64,000 bases of DNA, taken from NCBI RefSeq assembly GCF_020400825.1, contig NZ_JAINVH010000007.1:124001-188000 (forward strand), given 5' to 3'. Every line of letters begins with the position of its first letter. Positions within the stretch are counted from its first letter, which is position 1. The position numbers and the translations under genes were made by a program. This document shows, piece after piece, positions 29,606-37,412 of this stretch. The notes under the pieces were generated by a model. It was not told where the DNA came from. It saw nothing but the letters and a program-made list of their open reading frames with translations, and did not search any database. The DNA is from Streptomyces sp. HPF1205. GTDB taxonomy: Bacteria > Actinomycetota > Actinomycetes > Streptomycetales > Streptomycetaceae.

Positions 29606-30127
29606 ATGCGAGTGACGATCCGCGAACCCCGACCCAGTGACGCCGACGCCCACCGCGCGGCGGTGCTCCGATCGGCCGCCCACCTGAGCCCGTGGAATCC
29701 GGTGGACCCCGACGGCTTCCACGAACTGCTCCGGCAGCAGGGCCCCCAGTTGCGGACCTTCCTGATCATCAACGAGGAGGACGGCGGCCTGGTCGGCAAG
29801 TGCAACGTCGCCAACATCGTGCTCGCCCGCTTCCGCAACGCCACCCTCGGCTACGACAGCTACCTGCCGTACAACGGGACCGGCCGGATGAGCGAGGGCA
29901 TGCGGCTGATCGTCGACCGCTGCTTCACCACCCGTCCCGACGGCCTGGGGCTGCACCGGCTGGAGATCAACGTCCAGCCGGACAACAGCCGTTCCATCGC
30001 CATGGCCAAGCGCCTCGGCTTCCGCCACGAGGGCTTCTCCCCGCGCATGCTGTACCTCAACGACGCCTGGCGGGACCACGAGCGCTTCGCCCTCACCGCC
30101 GAGGAGTGGCCGGGCCTGACCGGGTAG
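29606..30127 (+). CDS. GNAT-family (RimJ/RimL-like) N-acetyltransferase
   Basis: A 173-residue GNAT protein: MRVTIREPRPSDADAHRAAV start, GYDSYLPYNGTGRMSEGMRL (acetyl-CoA loop region), then LHRLEINVQPDNSRSIAMAK and RLGFRHEGFSPRMLYLN. This pattern is RimJ/RimL-like, so a protein N-terminus is a plausible substrate. ATG 29606 is six bases after GACAAT, a leaderless-type -10. An upstream in-frame start at 29552 would add 18 non-conserved residues. Confidence 0.88.
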   Translation: MRVTIREPRPSDADAHRAAVLRSAAHLSPWNPVDPDGFHELLRQQGPQLRTFLIINEEDGGLVGKCNVANIVLARFRNATLGYDSYLPYNGTGRMSEGMRLIVDRCFTTRPDGLGLHRLEINVQPDNSRSIAMAKRLGFRHEGFSPRMLYLNDAWRDHERFALTAEEWPGLTG

Positions 30128-30169
30128 CGCGGACGCCGGGGCCGGCGGGGGTGGCGAGGGCGCGGCGGG

Positions 30170-30997
30170 TCAGGTGCGGGCGACCACGTAGCGGAAGACG
30201 TTGTCCATGCGGACCGTGCCGTCGCCTCGCCGGTAGGGGTGCAGGGCCTCGGTGATCTCCTTCTCGACCTGCTGCCGGTCGCTCGCCTCGACGGCCGCGT
30301 CGAACAGGCCGGTGGACAGCAGGCCGCGCACCGCGCTGGAGGCGTCGCAGTAGCCGAACGGGCAGGAGACGCGGCCCGAGCCGTCGGGACGCAGACCCGC
30401 GGAGCGGACCATGTCCTCCAGCTCGTCGCGGCCGCCGAGCCGCCCCACGAAGGCGGCCGCGCCCGGCTCGGCGCGCCGGGTCACCGACCGCACCACGCGG
30501 GAGGTGGCGCAGCGTTCGGGCGGCCCCCAGCCGGCCAGCACGACGGCGGTGCCGCGCGGCGCCCAGTCCGCCACCGCGGCCAGCGCGGGCCGCACTTCAC
30601 CGGCGGGCATCGCCGGGTCGAAGGCCGTGACGAGGTCGTAGCCGCCGTACCCGAGGTCGTCGCCCAGGGTCTGCGCGGTGCCGCGGAGCAGTCTGGTACG
30701 GGCCGGGCCCGCGTGCCGGACGCCCCGGTTCGGCTCGGGCAGCAGCCGCTGCCGGGCCAGCGACAGCCGCCTGGCGTCGAGGTCGCAGCCGGTGACGGCC
30801 GCGCCCCTGGACGCCGCCAGCAGCAGCGCCAGGCCGGAGCCGCAGCCCAGGCCGAGGATCCGGCTGCCGGCGCCCACCTCCAGCCGCTCGTAGACGGCCT
30901 CGTAGAGCGGAACGAGCATGCGTTCCTGGATCTCCGCCCAGTCCCGCGCCCTGTCCTCCGCGTCGGGCCGGTGTCCGCGATAGAGCACAGGTGTCAT
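30170..30997 (-). CDS. class I SAM-dependent methyltransferase
   Basis: A 275-residue protein. Motif I ILGLGCGSGLALLLAASRG is followed by an acidic residue (GCDLDARRL) that would bind the SAM ribose, and YDLVTAFDPAMP is near the motif II/IV position. The substrate is unknown. The C-terminal ~100 residues (e.g. GRVSCPFGYCDASSAVRGLL) resemble methyltransferases often seen in natural-product or small-molecule contexts. It is divergent from proS. The start ATG 30997 has only a weak GGGG upstream. Confidence 0.8.
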   Translation of the reverse strand: MTPVLYRGHRPDAEDRARDWAEIQERMLVPLYEAVYERLEVGAGSRILGLGCGSGLALLLAASRGAAVTGCDLDARRLSLARQRLLPEPNRGVRHAGPARTRLLRGTAQTLGDDLGYGGYDLVTAFDPAMPAGEVRPALAAVADWAPRGTAVVLAGWGPPERCATSRVVRSVTRRAEPGAAAFVGRLGGRDELEDMVRSAGLRPDGSGRVSCPFGYCDASSAVRGLLSTGLFDAAVEASDRQQVEKEITEALHPYRRGDGTVRMDNVFRYVVART

Positions 30998-31348
30998 GGA
31001 AGCCCCAATCAGCCGCGTCGTGCCGGTCGCTTGCCCGTGGTCTGCCGTCCCCCCTGCGGTCGGTCGTTCCCCCACCGGTCGTCGTCGCGGTGGCCGCGCG
31101 ATTCCCCGTGGCCGCCCGGTCACCCACTGTCGCCGGACGAGCGCGCGGCGAACCCGTGACAGCGGTCGTTCCCGCCGCACTCGCCGCACTCGTCCCGAAA
31201 GCCAGACAACTGCTGAATCGCCGCTCCGTCCAGGGGCCTGAAGCACCGTCTTTGTTAACTTCCGGGGACGGGCGGGGGACAGGCGCCTCCGTCTCGCGGC
31301 CGGCCGCCGATTCACGCTCGGGGCACGGCGGGCCGTACCATCGCCTCC
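30998..31348. other. 351-bp divergent gap between methyltransferase and proS
   Basis: No gene, clear operator or riboswitch is seen. The only AT-rich patch is TTTGTTAACTTCC (31251-31263). The proS -10 lies at its right end. Confidence 0.4.
31336..31341 (+). promoter_or_regulatory. putative leaderless-type -10 (TACCAT) for proS
   Basis: TACCAT ends seven bases before the proS ATG and no ribosome site is present, consistent with a leaderless transcript. Confidence 0.5.
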
Positions 31349-32761
31349 ATGGCAAAGGCTCCCATTCTCACGCCTCGGGCGGACGACTTCCCGCGCTGGT
31401 ACCAGGACCTCATCAACAAGGCCGAGCTCGCCGACAACGGCCCGGTGCGCGGAACCATGGTCATCCGCCCCTATGGGTACGGTCTGTGGGAGCGCATGCA
31501 GGCCGACATGGACGCGCGGATCAAGGCGGCCGGCGCGCAGAACGCGTACTTCCCGCTGTTCATCCCGCAGGCGTACCTGACCAGGGAAGCCGAGCACGTG
31601 GAGGGCTTCGCGCCCGAGCTCGCCGTCGTCACCCATGGCGGCGGCAAGGAGCTGGAGGAGCCGGTCGTCGTACGTCCCACCTCCGAGACGATCATCAACG
31701 AGTACTTCTCCAAGTGGGTGCAGAGCTACCGCGACCTGCCGCTGCTGATCAACCAGTGGGCGAACGTGGTCCGGTGGGAGCTGCGGCCGCGGCTGTTCCT
31801 GCGCACCTCGGAGTTCCTGTGGCAGGAGGGGCACACCGCGCACGCCACCCAGGAGGACGCCCGCGACTTCGCCGCCCGCATCCAGCGCGACGTATACGGC
31901 GACTTCATGGAGAACGTGCTGGCCATGGACGTGGTGCTCGGCCGCAAGACGGTCAAGGAGCGGTTCGCCGGCGCCATCAACACCCTCACCCTGGAGGGCA
32001 TGATGGGCGACGGCAAGGCACTGCAGATGGGCACCAGCCACGAGCTGGGCCAGAACTTCGCCAAGGCGTTCCACACCCAGTACCTGTCCAAGGACGGCAA
32101 CCAGGAGTACGTCTGGCAGACCTCCTGGGGCAGCACCACCCGCATGATCGGCGCCCTGGTGATGATGCACGGCGACGACAACGGGCTGCGGGTGCCGCCG
32201 CGGCTCGCCCACGTCCAGGTCGTCGTGCTGGCGATCAAGGACGACGACGCCGTGGTCGCCAAGGTGCGCGAGATCGGCGAGCGGCTGCGCGAGGCGGGGC
32301 TGCGGGTGGTGGTGGACGACCGTACGGACACGCCGTTCGGGCGCCGCGCGGTCGACTGGGAGCTCAAGGGCGTGCCGCTGCGGGTCGAGGTCGGCCCGCG
32401 CGACCTGGAGCAGGGCACCGCGATGGTGGCCCGGCGCATCCCGGGGGGCAAGGAGCCGGTCGCGCTCGACGCCTTGGAGGCGATGCTGCCGAAGGCGCTG
32501 GAGGAGGACCAGGCGCGGCTGCTGCAGGAGTCCCGCGAGCGCCGGCTGTCGCGAACGGTGGACGTCACGACCGTCGAGGAGGCCGCCGAGGCGGCCGCCA
32601 CCGGCTGGGCCCGCATCCCCTGGGCGACCCTCGGTGTCGACGGCGAGGACGCCCTCGCGCAACAGGGTGTTTCGGTACGGTGTCTGGTGGGTGAGGACGG
32701 TTCGGTGCCGACGCGGGACGACGCGCCGGGAACCCTGGCCATCGTGGCGAGGGCCTACTGA
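31349..32761 (+). CDS. proS: prolyl-tRNA synthetase, archaeal/eukaryal (short) type
   Basis: A 470-residue class II synthetase charging tRNA-Pro. Motif 2 region RWELRPRLFLRTSEFLWQEG and motif 3 TSWGSTTRMIGALVMMHGDD are clear. It lacks the editing insertion (~180 residues) of the E. coli type, and a C-terminal zinc-binding-like domain ends in IVARAY. This is the archaeal/eukaryal class found in many actinomycetes. Confidence 0.95.
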   Translation: MAKAPILTPRADDFPRWYQDLINKAELADNGPVRGTMVIRPYGYGLWERMQADMDARIKAAGAQNAYFPLFIPQAYLTREAEHVEGFAPELAVVTHGGGKELEEPVVVRPTSETIINEYFSKWVQSYRDLPLLINQWANVVRWELRPRLFLRTSEFLWQEGHTAHATQEDARDFAARIQRDVYGDFMENVLAMDVVLGRKTVKERFAGAINTLTLEGMMGDGKALQMGTSHELGQNFAKAFHTQYLSKDGNQEYVWQTSWGSTTRMIGALVMMHGDDNGLRVPPRLAHVQVVVLAIKDDDAVVAKVREIGERLREAGLRVVVDDRTDTPFGRRAVDWELKGVPLRVEVGPRDLEQGTAMVARRIPGGKEPVALDALEAMLPKALEEDQARLLQESRERRLSRTVDVTTVEEAAEAAATGWARIPWATLGVDGEDALAQQGVSVRCLVGEDGSVPTRDDAPGTLAIVARAY

Positions 32762-32791
32762 GCCGCCGCGGCGTCCGCTGACCGAAATCGA

Positions 32792-32874
32792 CCGCACGGA
32801 CATCGTGCGGAATACGCCGTACGTCCTCGCTTGGGGCGGGTGCGCGAGTTCATCACTGACCTCCGCACCCGCCC
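32792..32874 (+). terminator. two hairpins after proS
   Basis: The first hairpin is CCGCACG/CGTGCGG (32792-32798, 32804-32810, loop GACAT). The second is GGGCGGGTGCG/CGCACCCGCCC (32834-32844, 32864-32874), a perfect 11-bp stem with a 19-nt loop, followed by TTGT. Confidence 0.75.
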
Positions 32875-32924
32875 TTGTCCGTGCGGTCTACGCGCATCAT
32901 CCCCATCACCCGCCATCATCCGGA

Positions 32925-32951
32925 ACTGACCGATCAGTGCAAATTAATTGC
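32925..32951. promoter_or_regulatory. paired palindromes upstream of the zinc-peptidase-like gene
   Basis: ACTGA-CCGA-TCAGT (32925-32938) is followed at once by GCAAATTAATTGC (32939-32951), a near-palindrome in an AT-rich patch ~50 bp before the start. It could be operator plus promoter. Confidence 0.4.
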
Positions 32952-32999
32952 GCTAGCCCTAAATCGGAACACCGGGCCCACCCTGGTCGTTGTTACGGC

Positions 33000-33590
33000 G
33001 TGAGCACGACACCACCTGTTCTCGCCGCCGAGCTGGCAGTCGCCTGGGCCGACATTCAACGGCACCACCCCGAGCTGCCCGACCTGGCCGCGCCCGAGTC
33101 CCTCATCGGAGAGTCCTCGTCCGCCTGCGGCACCGAGCTCTCCTTCGACAGGCTGCTGCACGAGGCCGTGCACGGAATCGCCGCCGCCCGCGGTATCCGG
33201 GACACCTCGCGCGCCGGCCGCTACCACAACCGCAGATTCCTGGCGATCGCCGACGAGTTGGGCCTCGACCACGCCGAGGAGCCCCACCCGAGCAGCGGCT
33301 TCTCGCTCGTGGTCATGCGGCCGGACACCCGCAAGCGATATCGGGGCACCATCGACCGGCTGCAGCGGGCCCTGAAGGCGCACACCGTCGCCACCACCGA
33401 GGACACCGCGCGCTCCTTCCGCGGGCCGGCCGCGCGGCACGGCTCCTCGGGCGGCGGCGTGCGGGTCAAGGCGGTCTGCGACTGCGGGCGCAACGTCCGC
33501 GTCGTCCCGTCCGTGCTCGCGCAGGCGCCGATCATGTGCGGGGCGTGCGGCCAGCCGTTCCGCATCCCGGAGGTCGTCGGGGCGGCCTGA
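33000..33590 (+). CDS. SprT-like zinc-peptidase-fold protein with C-terminal zinc ribbon
   Basis: A 196-residue protein. HEAVH (residues 54-58) in LLHEAVHGIAAARGI matches the HExxH zinc-protease motif, and a following NRRFLAIADELGL helix resembles SprT-like families. C160/C162 and C180/C183 (CDCGR ... CGACG) form a zinc ribbon. No signal peptide, so it is cytoplasmic. The substrate is unknown; a DNA-protein crosslink protease role, as in SprT/Spartan, would be speculation. The start is GTG 33000 with no ribosome site. Confidence 0.75.
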   Translation: MSTTPPVLAAELAVAWADIQRHHPELPDLAAPESLIGESSSACGTELSFDRLLHEAVHGIAAARGIRDTSRAGRYHNRRFLAIADELGLDHAEEPHPSSGFSLVVMRPDTRKRYRGTIDRLQRALKAHTVATTEDTARSFRGPAARHGSSGGGVRVKAVCDCGRNVRVVPSVLAQAPIMCGACGQPFRIPEVVGAA

Positions 33591-33615
33591 GGCCAAGGGG
33601 GAGGGGGGCCGGCGG

Positions 33616-33726
33616 GCGGCGGGCGGGACCGGGCCGTGGCTGCCGGGGTGTGCGTGCGGCCGTCGGGACCGGGCCGGCCGGGGCATGCGTGCGGCCGTCG
33701 GGACCGGGCCGTGGTGGCCTGAGCGT
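33616..33726. repeat. three degenerate ~35-bp tandem repeats upstream of rpsP
   Basis: Units of about 35-40 bp start at 33616, 33656 and 33691, all sharing a CGGGACCGGGCCG core. The 26 bases at 33651-33676 and 33686-33711 are identical. The array sits between the zinc-peptidase-like gene and the rpsP promoter. Confidence 0.88.
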
Positions 33727-33746
33727 GCCCGGGAGTGTGGCAGAAT
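33719..33746 (+). promoter_or_regulatory. predicted promoter of the rpsP operon
   Basis: CTGAGC (33719-33724) and CAGAAT (33741-33746) are 16 bp apart. They lie ~135 bp before rpsP and leave a long 5' leader. Confidence 0.45.
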
Positions 33747-33881
33747 GGTCAGCTGAGAACTCGACAGCCGTGCAGGAACCCTCTCTCCTTCGGCTGACGC
33801 GTCCGTCGGGCACCCGACTCCACAACCCCACGTGGCTGTTCGCCGTGCCCAACCACGTCAACACCAGGAGAACCCACTCCC

Positions 33882-34322
33882 GTGGCAGTCAAGATCAAGC
33901 TGAAGCGTCTGGGCAAGATCCGTTCGCCTCACTACCGCATCGTCGTCGCCGACTCCCGTACCCGCCGTGACGGCCGGGCCATCGAGGAGATCGGCCTGTA
34001 CCACCCGGTGCAGAACCCCTCGCGCATCGAGGTCGACTCGGACCGCGCGCAGTACTGGCTGTCGGTCGGCGCGCAGCCGACCGAGCCCGTGCTCGCCATC
34101 CTGAAGCTCACCGGCGACTGGCAGAAGTACAAGGGCGAGCCGGCCCCCGCCCCGCTGCAGCAGCCCGAGCCCAAGGCCGACAAGCGCGCCCTGTTCGAGG
34201 CGGCCGCCAAGGACACCGCGGGCGAGCCGAAGGGTGAGGCCATCACCCCCAAGGCGAAGAAGGCCGACAAGAAGGCCGATGACGCCGAGGCCGCCGCCCC
34301 GGCCGAGTCCACCGAGGCCTGA
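33882..34322 (+). CDS. rpsP: 30S ribosomal protein S16
   Basis: A 146-residue S16. The core ([30 protein letters not shown]) occupies the first ~85 residues. A Lys/Ala/Glu-rich extension typical of actinobacteria follows ([20 protein letters not shown]). GTG 33882 has AGGAG 11 bases upstream. It is the first gene of rpsP-khpA-rimM-trmD-rplS. Confidence 0.97.
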   Translation: MAVKIKLKRLGKIRSPHYRIVVADSRTRRDGRAIEEIGLYHPVQNPSRIEVDSDRAQYWLSVGAQPTEPVLAILKLTGDWQKYKGEPAPAPLQQPEPKADKRALFEAAAKDTAGEPKGEAITPKAKKADKKADDAEAAAPAESTEA

Positions 34323-34324
34323 GC

Positions 34325-34564
34325 ATGCTCGAGGAGGCCCTTGAGCACCTCGTGAAGGGCATCGTCGACAACCCCGACGATGTGCAGGTGGACATGCGGA
34401 ACCTGCGCCGCGGCAGCGTGCTGGAGGTCCGGGTGCACCCCGACGACCTCGGCAAGGTCATCGGCCGCAACGGCCGTACGGCCCGCGCGCTGCGCACCGT
34501 CGTGGGCGCCCTCGGCGGCCGCGGCGTCCGCGTGGACCTCGTGGACGTCGACCAGGTGCGCTGA
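34325..34564 (+). CDS. khpA: KH-domain RNA-binding protein KhpA
   Basis: A 79-residue single KH domain protein with GRNG (VIGRNGRTARALRTVV), the RNA-gripping GxxG loop. It starts two bases after the rpsP stop. In Firmicutes KhpA partners KhpB/EloR in RNA binding and cell elongation; the partner is not in this window. Confidence 0.93.
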   Translation: MLEEALEHLVKGIVDNPDDVQVDMRNLRRGSVLEVRVHPDDLGKVIGRNGRTARALRTVVGALGGRGVRVDLVDVDQVR

Positions 34565-34582
34565 GGCACCGACAGGAGTACC

Positions 34583-34635
34583 GGCGCGGGCCGGGAGCGG
34601 GACGTCAGCCGACGTCGCCGCTCCCGGCCCGCGCC
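34583..34635 (+). terminator. very long hairpin between khpA and rimM
   Basis: A perfect 18-bp stem (34583-34600 with 34618-34635) continues into GACGTC/GACGTC (34601-34606, 34611-34616) with loop AGCC and a one-base bulge, about 24 bp in all. There is no U-tract. It could terminate or attenuate transcription, or be a dsRNA processing site. Confidence 0.8.
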
Positions 34636-34668
34636 GTATCGTCGTAGGAACGGGAGCAGGAGCGTCAC

Positions 34669-35274
34669 GTGCAACTGGTAGTGGGCAGGATCGGCCGCGC
34701 CCATGGGATCAAGGGCGAGGTCAGCGTCGAGGTGCGCACCGACGAGCCCGAGCTGCGGCTCGCGCCCGGCGCCGTACTGGCCACCGACCCCCCCTCGGCC
34801 GGCCCGCTGACCATCGCGACCGGGCGGGTGCACAGCGGTCGCCTGATGCTGCGCTTCGAGGGCGTCCACGACCGCAACGGCGCCGAGGCGCTGCGCAACA
34901 CCCTGCTGATCGCCGAGGTCGACCCGGACGAGACCCCGGAGGACCCCGAGGAGTTCTACGACCACCAGCTCATCGACCTGGACGTGGTCACCACCGACGG
35001 GCGCGAGATCGGCCGCATCACCGAGATCAGCCACCTGCCGTACCAGGACCTGCTGGTGGTCGAGCGGACCGGCGGCGGGGAGGTGCTCATCCCCTTCGTC
35101 TCCGAGATCGTGCCCGAGATCGACCTCGCCGCGCAGCGCGCGGTGATCGACCCGCCGCCCGGGCTGCTGGACGAGGCCGACGCGGTGACGGCGAGCGCGG
35201 CGGGGGAGGGCGCCGAGGAGGGCCGCGGGACCTCTCCGGCGACCGGTTCCGCGTCCGGCGAGGACGCCGGCTGA
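34669..35274 (+). CDS. rimM: 16S rRNA processing/ribosome maturation factor RimM
   Basis: A 201-residue maturation factor of the 30S head. N-terminal [19 protein letters not shown] and the PRC-barrel segment [13 protein letters not shown], with LPYQDLLVV and [15 protein letters not shown], are diagnostic. The acidic/Ser tail (~175-201) is extra. GTG with AGGAG six bases upstream; its stop overlaps the trmD ATG by one base. Confidence 0.96.
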   Translation: MQLVVGRIGRAHGIKGEVSVEVRTDEPELRLAPGAVLATDPPSAGPLTIATGRVHSGRLMLRFEGVHDRNGAEALRNTLLIAEVDPDETPEDPEEFYDHQLIDLDVVTTDGREIGRITEISHLPYQDLLVVERTGGGEVLIPFVSEIVPEIDLAAQRAVIDPPPGLLDEADAVTASAAGEGAEEGRGTSPATGSASGEDAG

Positions 35275-36095
35275 TGCGGATCGACGTCGTCACGATCTTC
35301 CCCGAGTACCTGGAGCCGCTGAACGTCTCGCTGGTCGGCAAGGCCCGGGCGGCCGGGCGCCTCGGCGTCCACGTCCACGACCTGCGGCGATGGGCGTACG
35401 ACCGGCACAACACGGTGGACGACACGCCCTACGGCGGCGGACCGGGCATGGTCATGATGACCGGGCCGTGGGGCGCGGCCCTCGACGAGACGCTCGCCGA
35501 CGGGTACGAGGCCGGCGCGCACGAGCCCCTGCTCGTCGTCCCCACCCCCAGCGGCCGGCCGTTCACCCAGGCCATGGCCGTCGAGCTGTCCCGCCGCCCC
35601 TGGCTGGTGTTCACCCCGGCCCGTTACGAGGGCATCGACAGCCGGGTCACCGCCGAGTACGCCACCCGGCTGCCCGTCCTGGAGGTCTCCATCGGCGACT
35701 ACGTCCTGGCCGGCGGCGAGGCGGCGGTCCTGGTGATCACCGAAGCGGTCGCCCGGCTGCTGCCCGGCGTGCTGGGCAACGCGCAGTCGCACGCCGACGA
35801 CTCGTTCGCCCCCGGCCCGATGGCCGATCTGCTGGAGGGCCCCGTCTACACCAAGCCGCCGTGGTGGCGGGGGCGCGGCATCCCCGAGGTGCTGCTCAGC
35901 GGCCACCACGGCAGGATCGCGCGCTGGCGGCGGGACGAGGCGCTGCGCCGCACCGTGGCCAACCGGCCGGACCTGATCCGGCGGGCCGACCCCGCGGCCT
36001 TCGACAAGAAGGACCGCGAAATGCTCAGCATCCTGGGGTGGCAGCCCGGACCGGACGGCCGATTTGGGCCGAACCCCGAGGCCGTGACAGAATGA
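35274..36095 (+). CDS. trmD: tRNA (guanine37-N1)-methyltransferase TrmD
   Basis: A 273-residue SPOUT-fold methyltransferase preventing +1 frameshifting at proline codons. Motifs: VVTIFPEYLEPL start, YGGGPGMVM, FTPARYEGIDSRV and the SAM knot SIGDYVLAGGEAAVLV. Overlaps rimM by one base, so the pair is translationally coupled. Confidence 0.97.
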   Translation: MRIDVVTIFPEYLEPLNVSLVGKARAAGRLGVHVHDLRRWAYDRHNTVDDTPYGGGPGMVMMTGPWGAALDETLADGYEAGAHEPLLVVPTPSGRPFTQAMAVELSRRPWLVFTPARYEGIDSRVTAEYATRLPVLEVSIGDYVLAGGEAAVLVITEAVARLLPGVLGNAQSHADDSFAPGPMADLLEGPVYTKPPWWRGRGIPEVLLSGHHGRIARWRRDEALRRTVANRPDLIRRADPAAFDKKDREMLSILGWQPGPDGRFGPNPEAVTE

Positions 36096-36120
36096 GCGGC
36101 TGTTGCCTGTCCGGCGCGCG

Positions 36121-36135
36121 CCCCTGCCACAGGGG
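36121..36135 (+). other. small hairpin in the rplS leader
   Basis: CCCCTG/CAGGGG with a CCA loop, followed by a GGGGCC-GGG-CCCC stretch near 36150. It lies between trmD and rplS and may modulate rplS expression; function unknown. Confidence 0.35.
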
Positions 36136-36218
36136 GACAAGACGCCCGCCGGGGCCGGGCCCCACCCACTGAGACGTTCCGTCGATGACCTGTGGCATCG
36201 GCGAGGAAGCAGATACCG

Positions 36219-36569
36219 ATGACCAACCTGATCGAGAGCCTCAACGGCGCCTCCCTGCGCACCGACATCCCGGCGTTCCGGCCCGGCGACACCGTCAACG
36301 TCCACGTGCGCGTCATCGAGGGCAACCGCTCCCGTGTGCAGCAGTTCAAGGGCGTCGTGATCCGCCGCCAGGGCGCGGGCGTGAGCGAGACCTTCACGGT
36401 CCGCAAGGTCAGCTTCTCGGTCGGCGTCGAGCGCACCTTCCCGGTGCACACCCCGATCGTGGAGAAGATCGAGGTCGTCACCCGCGGCGACGTGCGCCGC
36501 GCGAAGCTGTACTACCTGCGCGACCTGCGCGGCAAGGCGGCGAAGATCAAGGAGAAGCGCGACAGCTGA
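36219..36569 (+). CDS. rplS: 50S ribosomal protein L19
   Basis: A 116-residue L19 with the conserved [20 protein letters not shown] and [20 protein letters not shown] 36219 ([14 protein letters not shown]) was chosen on family alignment, with AGGAAG nine bases upstream; GTG 36192 would add nine non-family residues. Confidence 0.96.
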   Translation: MTNLIESLNGASLRTDIPAFRPGDTVNVHVRVIEGNRSRVQQFKGVVIRRQGAGVSETFTVRKVSFSVGVERTFPVHTPIVEKIEVVTRGDVRRAKLYYLRDLRGKAAKIKEKRDS

Positions 36570-36599
36570 GCACGGCCCCGCTTTCCCGGGCGGGCCGGA

Positions 36600-36605
36600 T
36601 AGCAT
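36600..36605 (+). promoter_or_regulatory. putative leaderless-type -10 (TAGCAT) for the first lepB
   Basis: TAGCAT ends nine bases before the ATG at 36615 with no ribosome site, suggesting that the signal peptidase cluster has its own leaderless promoter. Confidence 0.45.
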
Positions 36606-36614
36606 CAGCCCCCG

Positions 36615-37412
36615 ATGGACAGCGAAGCAGTCGTTCCGGAGCGCGACCGTTCCCCCGCCGCCGCGAAGGCGGATCCGGGGGAACGGTCGCGTTCCGTCGT
36701 CCCGGACCGCGAGGCATCCGAAGCCATGGCCGCCGATTCCGGCGACGCGGACTCCGGTGACACGGCCTCCGCCGCCGGGCCCGCGGCCCGGCTCCCGGCG
36801 TTCACCCGGTGGTGGGCGGAATGGGGCCGTACGGTCCTGCTGGGGCTCGGCTGCGCCGTTGTGCTGGTGCTCGTCAGCCAGTACGTGGTGGAACCCTTCC
36901 AGGTGCCCAGCGGGTCCATGGAGGGCACGTTGCGGGTCGGCGACCGAGTGCTGGTCGACAAGCTGGCGTACCGTTTCGGCGGCACACCGCGGCGGGGAGA
37001 CGTGATCGTGTTCAACGGCGAGGGGTCGTTCACGCAAAACGGCGGGACGGACTACGTGAAGCGGGTCATCGGCATAGGCGGCGACCGGGTCACCTGCTGC
37101 GACCCGCGGGGCCGGTTGACCGTCAACGGCCACCCGCTGGACGAGACCTACCTCCATCCGGGTGACAGCCCGTCCCGGGTGCCGTTCGACATCGTGGTGC
37201 CGCAGGGGAGGCTGTGGGTGATGGGCGACCACCGCGACGACTCCCGCGACTCCCGCGACCATCTCGGCGATCCGGGCGGCGGCACCGTCCCGGTCGGCCG
37301 GGTGATCGGCCGCGCCGAGTGGATCGCCTGGCCGGTCGGCCACTGGACGCGCCTGCGCAGGCCCGCCGCCTTTGCCGCGATCCCCGCGGTCCCGGCAGGC
37401 GCTCATGGGTAA
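36615..37412 (+). CDS. lepB: type I signal peptidase (first of four; SipW position)
   Basis: A 265-residue membrane serine protease removing Sec/Tat signal peptides. After a ~60-residue acidic/Ser N-terminus comes a membrane helix (TVLLGLGCAVVLVLVSQYVV). Catalytic Ser101 lies in VPSGSMEGT and Lys149 in DYVKRVIGIGG. Box E is MGDHRDDSRDSR. There is no C-terminal membrane helix. Ends in TAA, unusual here, and overlaps the next lepB start by 8 bp. Confidence 0.95.
   Translation: MDSEAVVPERDRSPAAAKADPGERSRSVVPDREASEAMAADSGDADSGDTASAAGPAARLPAFTRWWAEWGRTVLLGLGCAVVLVLVSQYVVEPFQVPSGSMEGTLRVGDRVLVDKLAYRFGGTPRRGDVIVFNGEGSFTQNGGTDYVKRVIGIGGDRVTCCDPRGRLTVNGHPLDETYLHPGDSPSRVPFDIVVPQGRLWVMGDHRDDSRDSRDHLGDPGGGTVPVGRVIGRAEWIAWPVGHWTRLRRPAAFAAIPAVPAGAHG

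Noticed and set aside
30998..31348. T-box leader for proS
   Set aside because: No T-box antiterminator bulge or specifier loop could be recognised, and the proS -10 is directly next to its ATG, leaving no leader.
30998..32803. Long reverse frame extending the methyltransferase N-terminus
   Set aside because: It is antisense to proS. Conserved methyltransferase sequence begins at ATG 30997.
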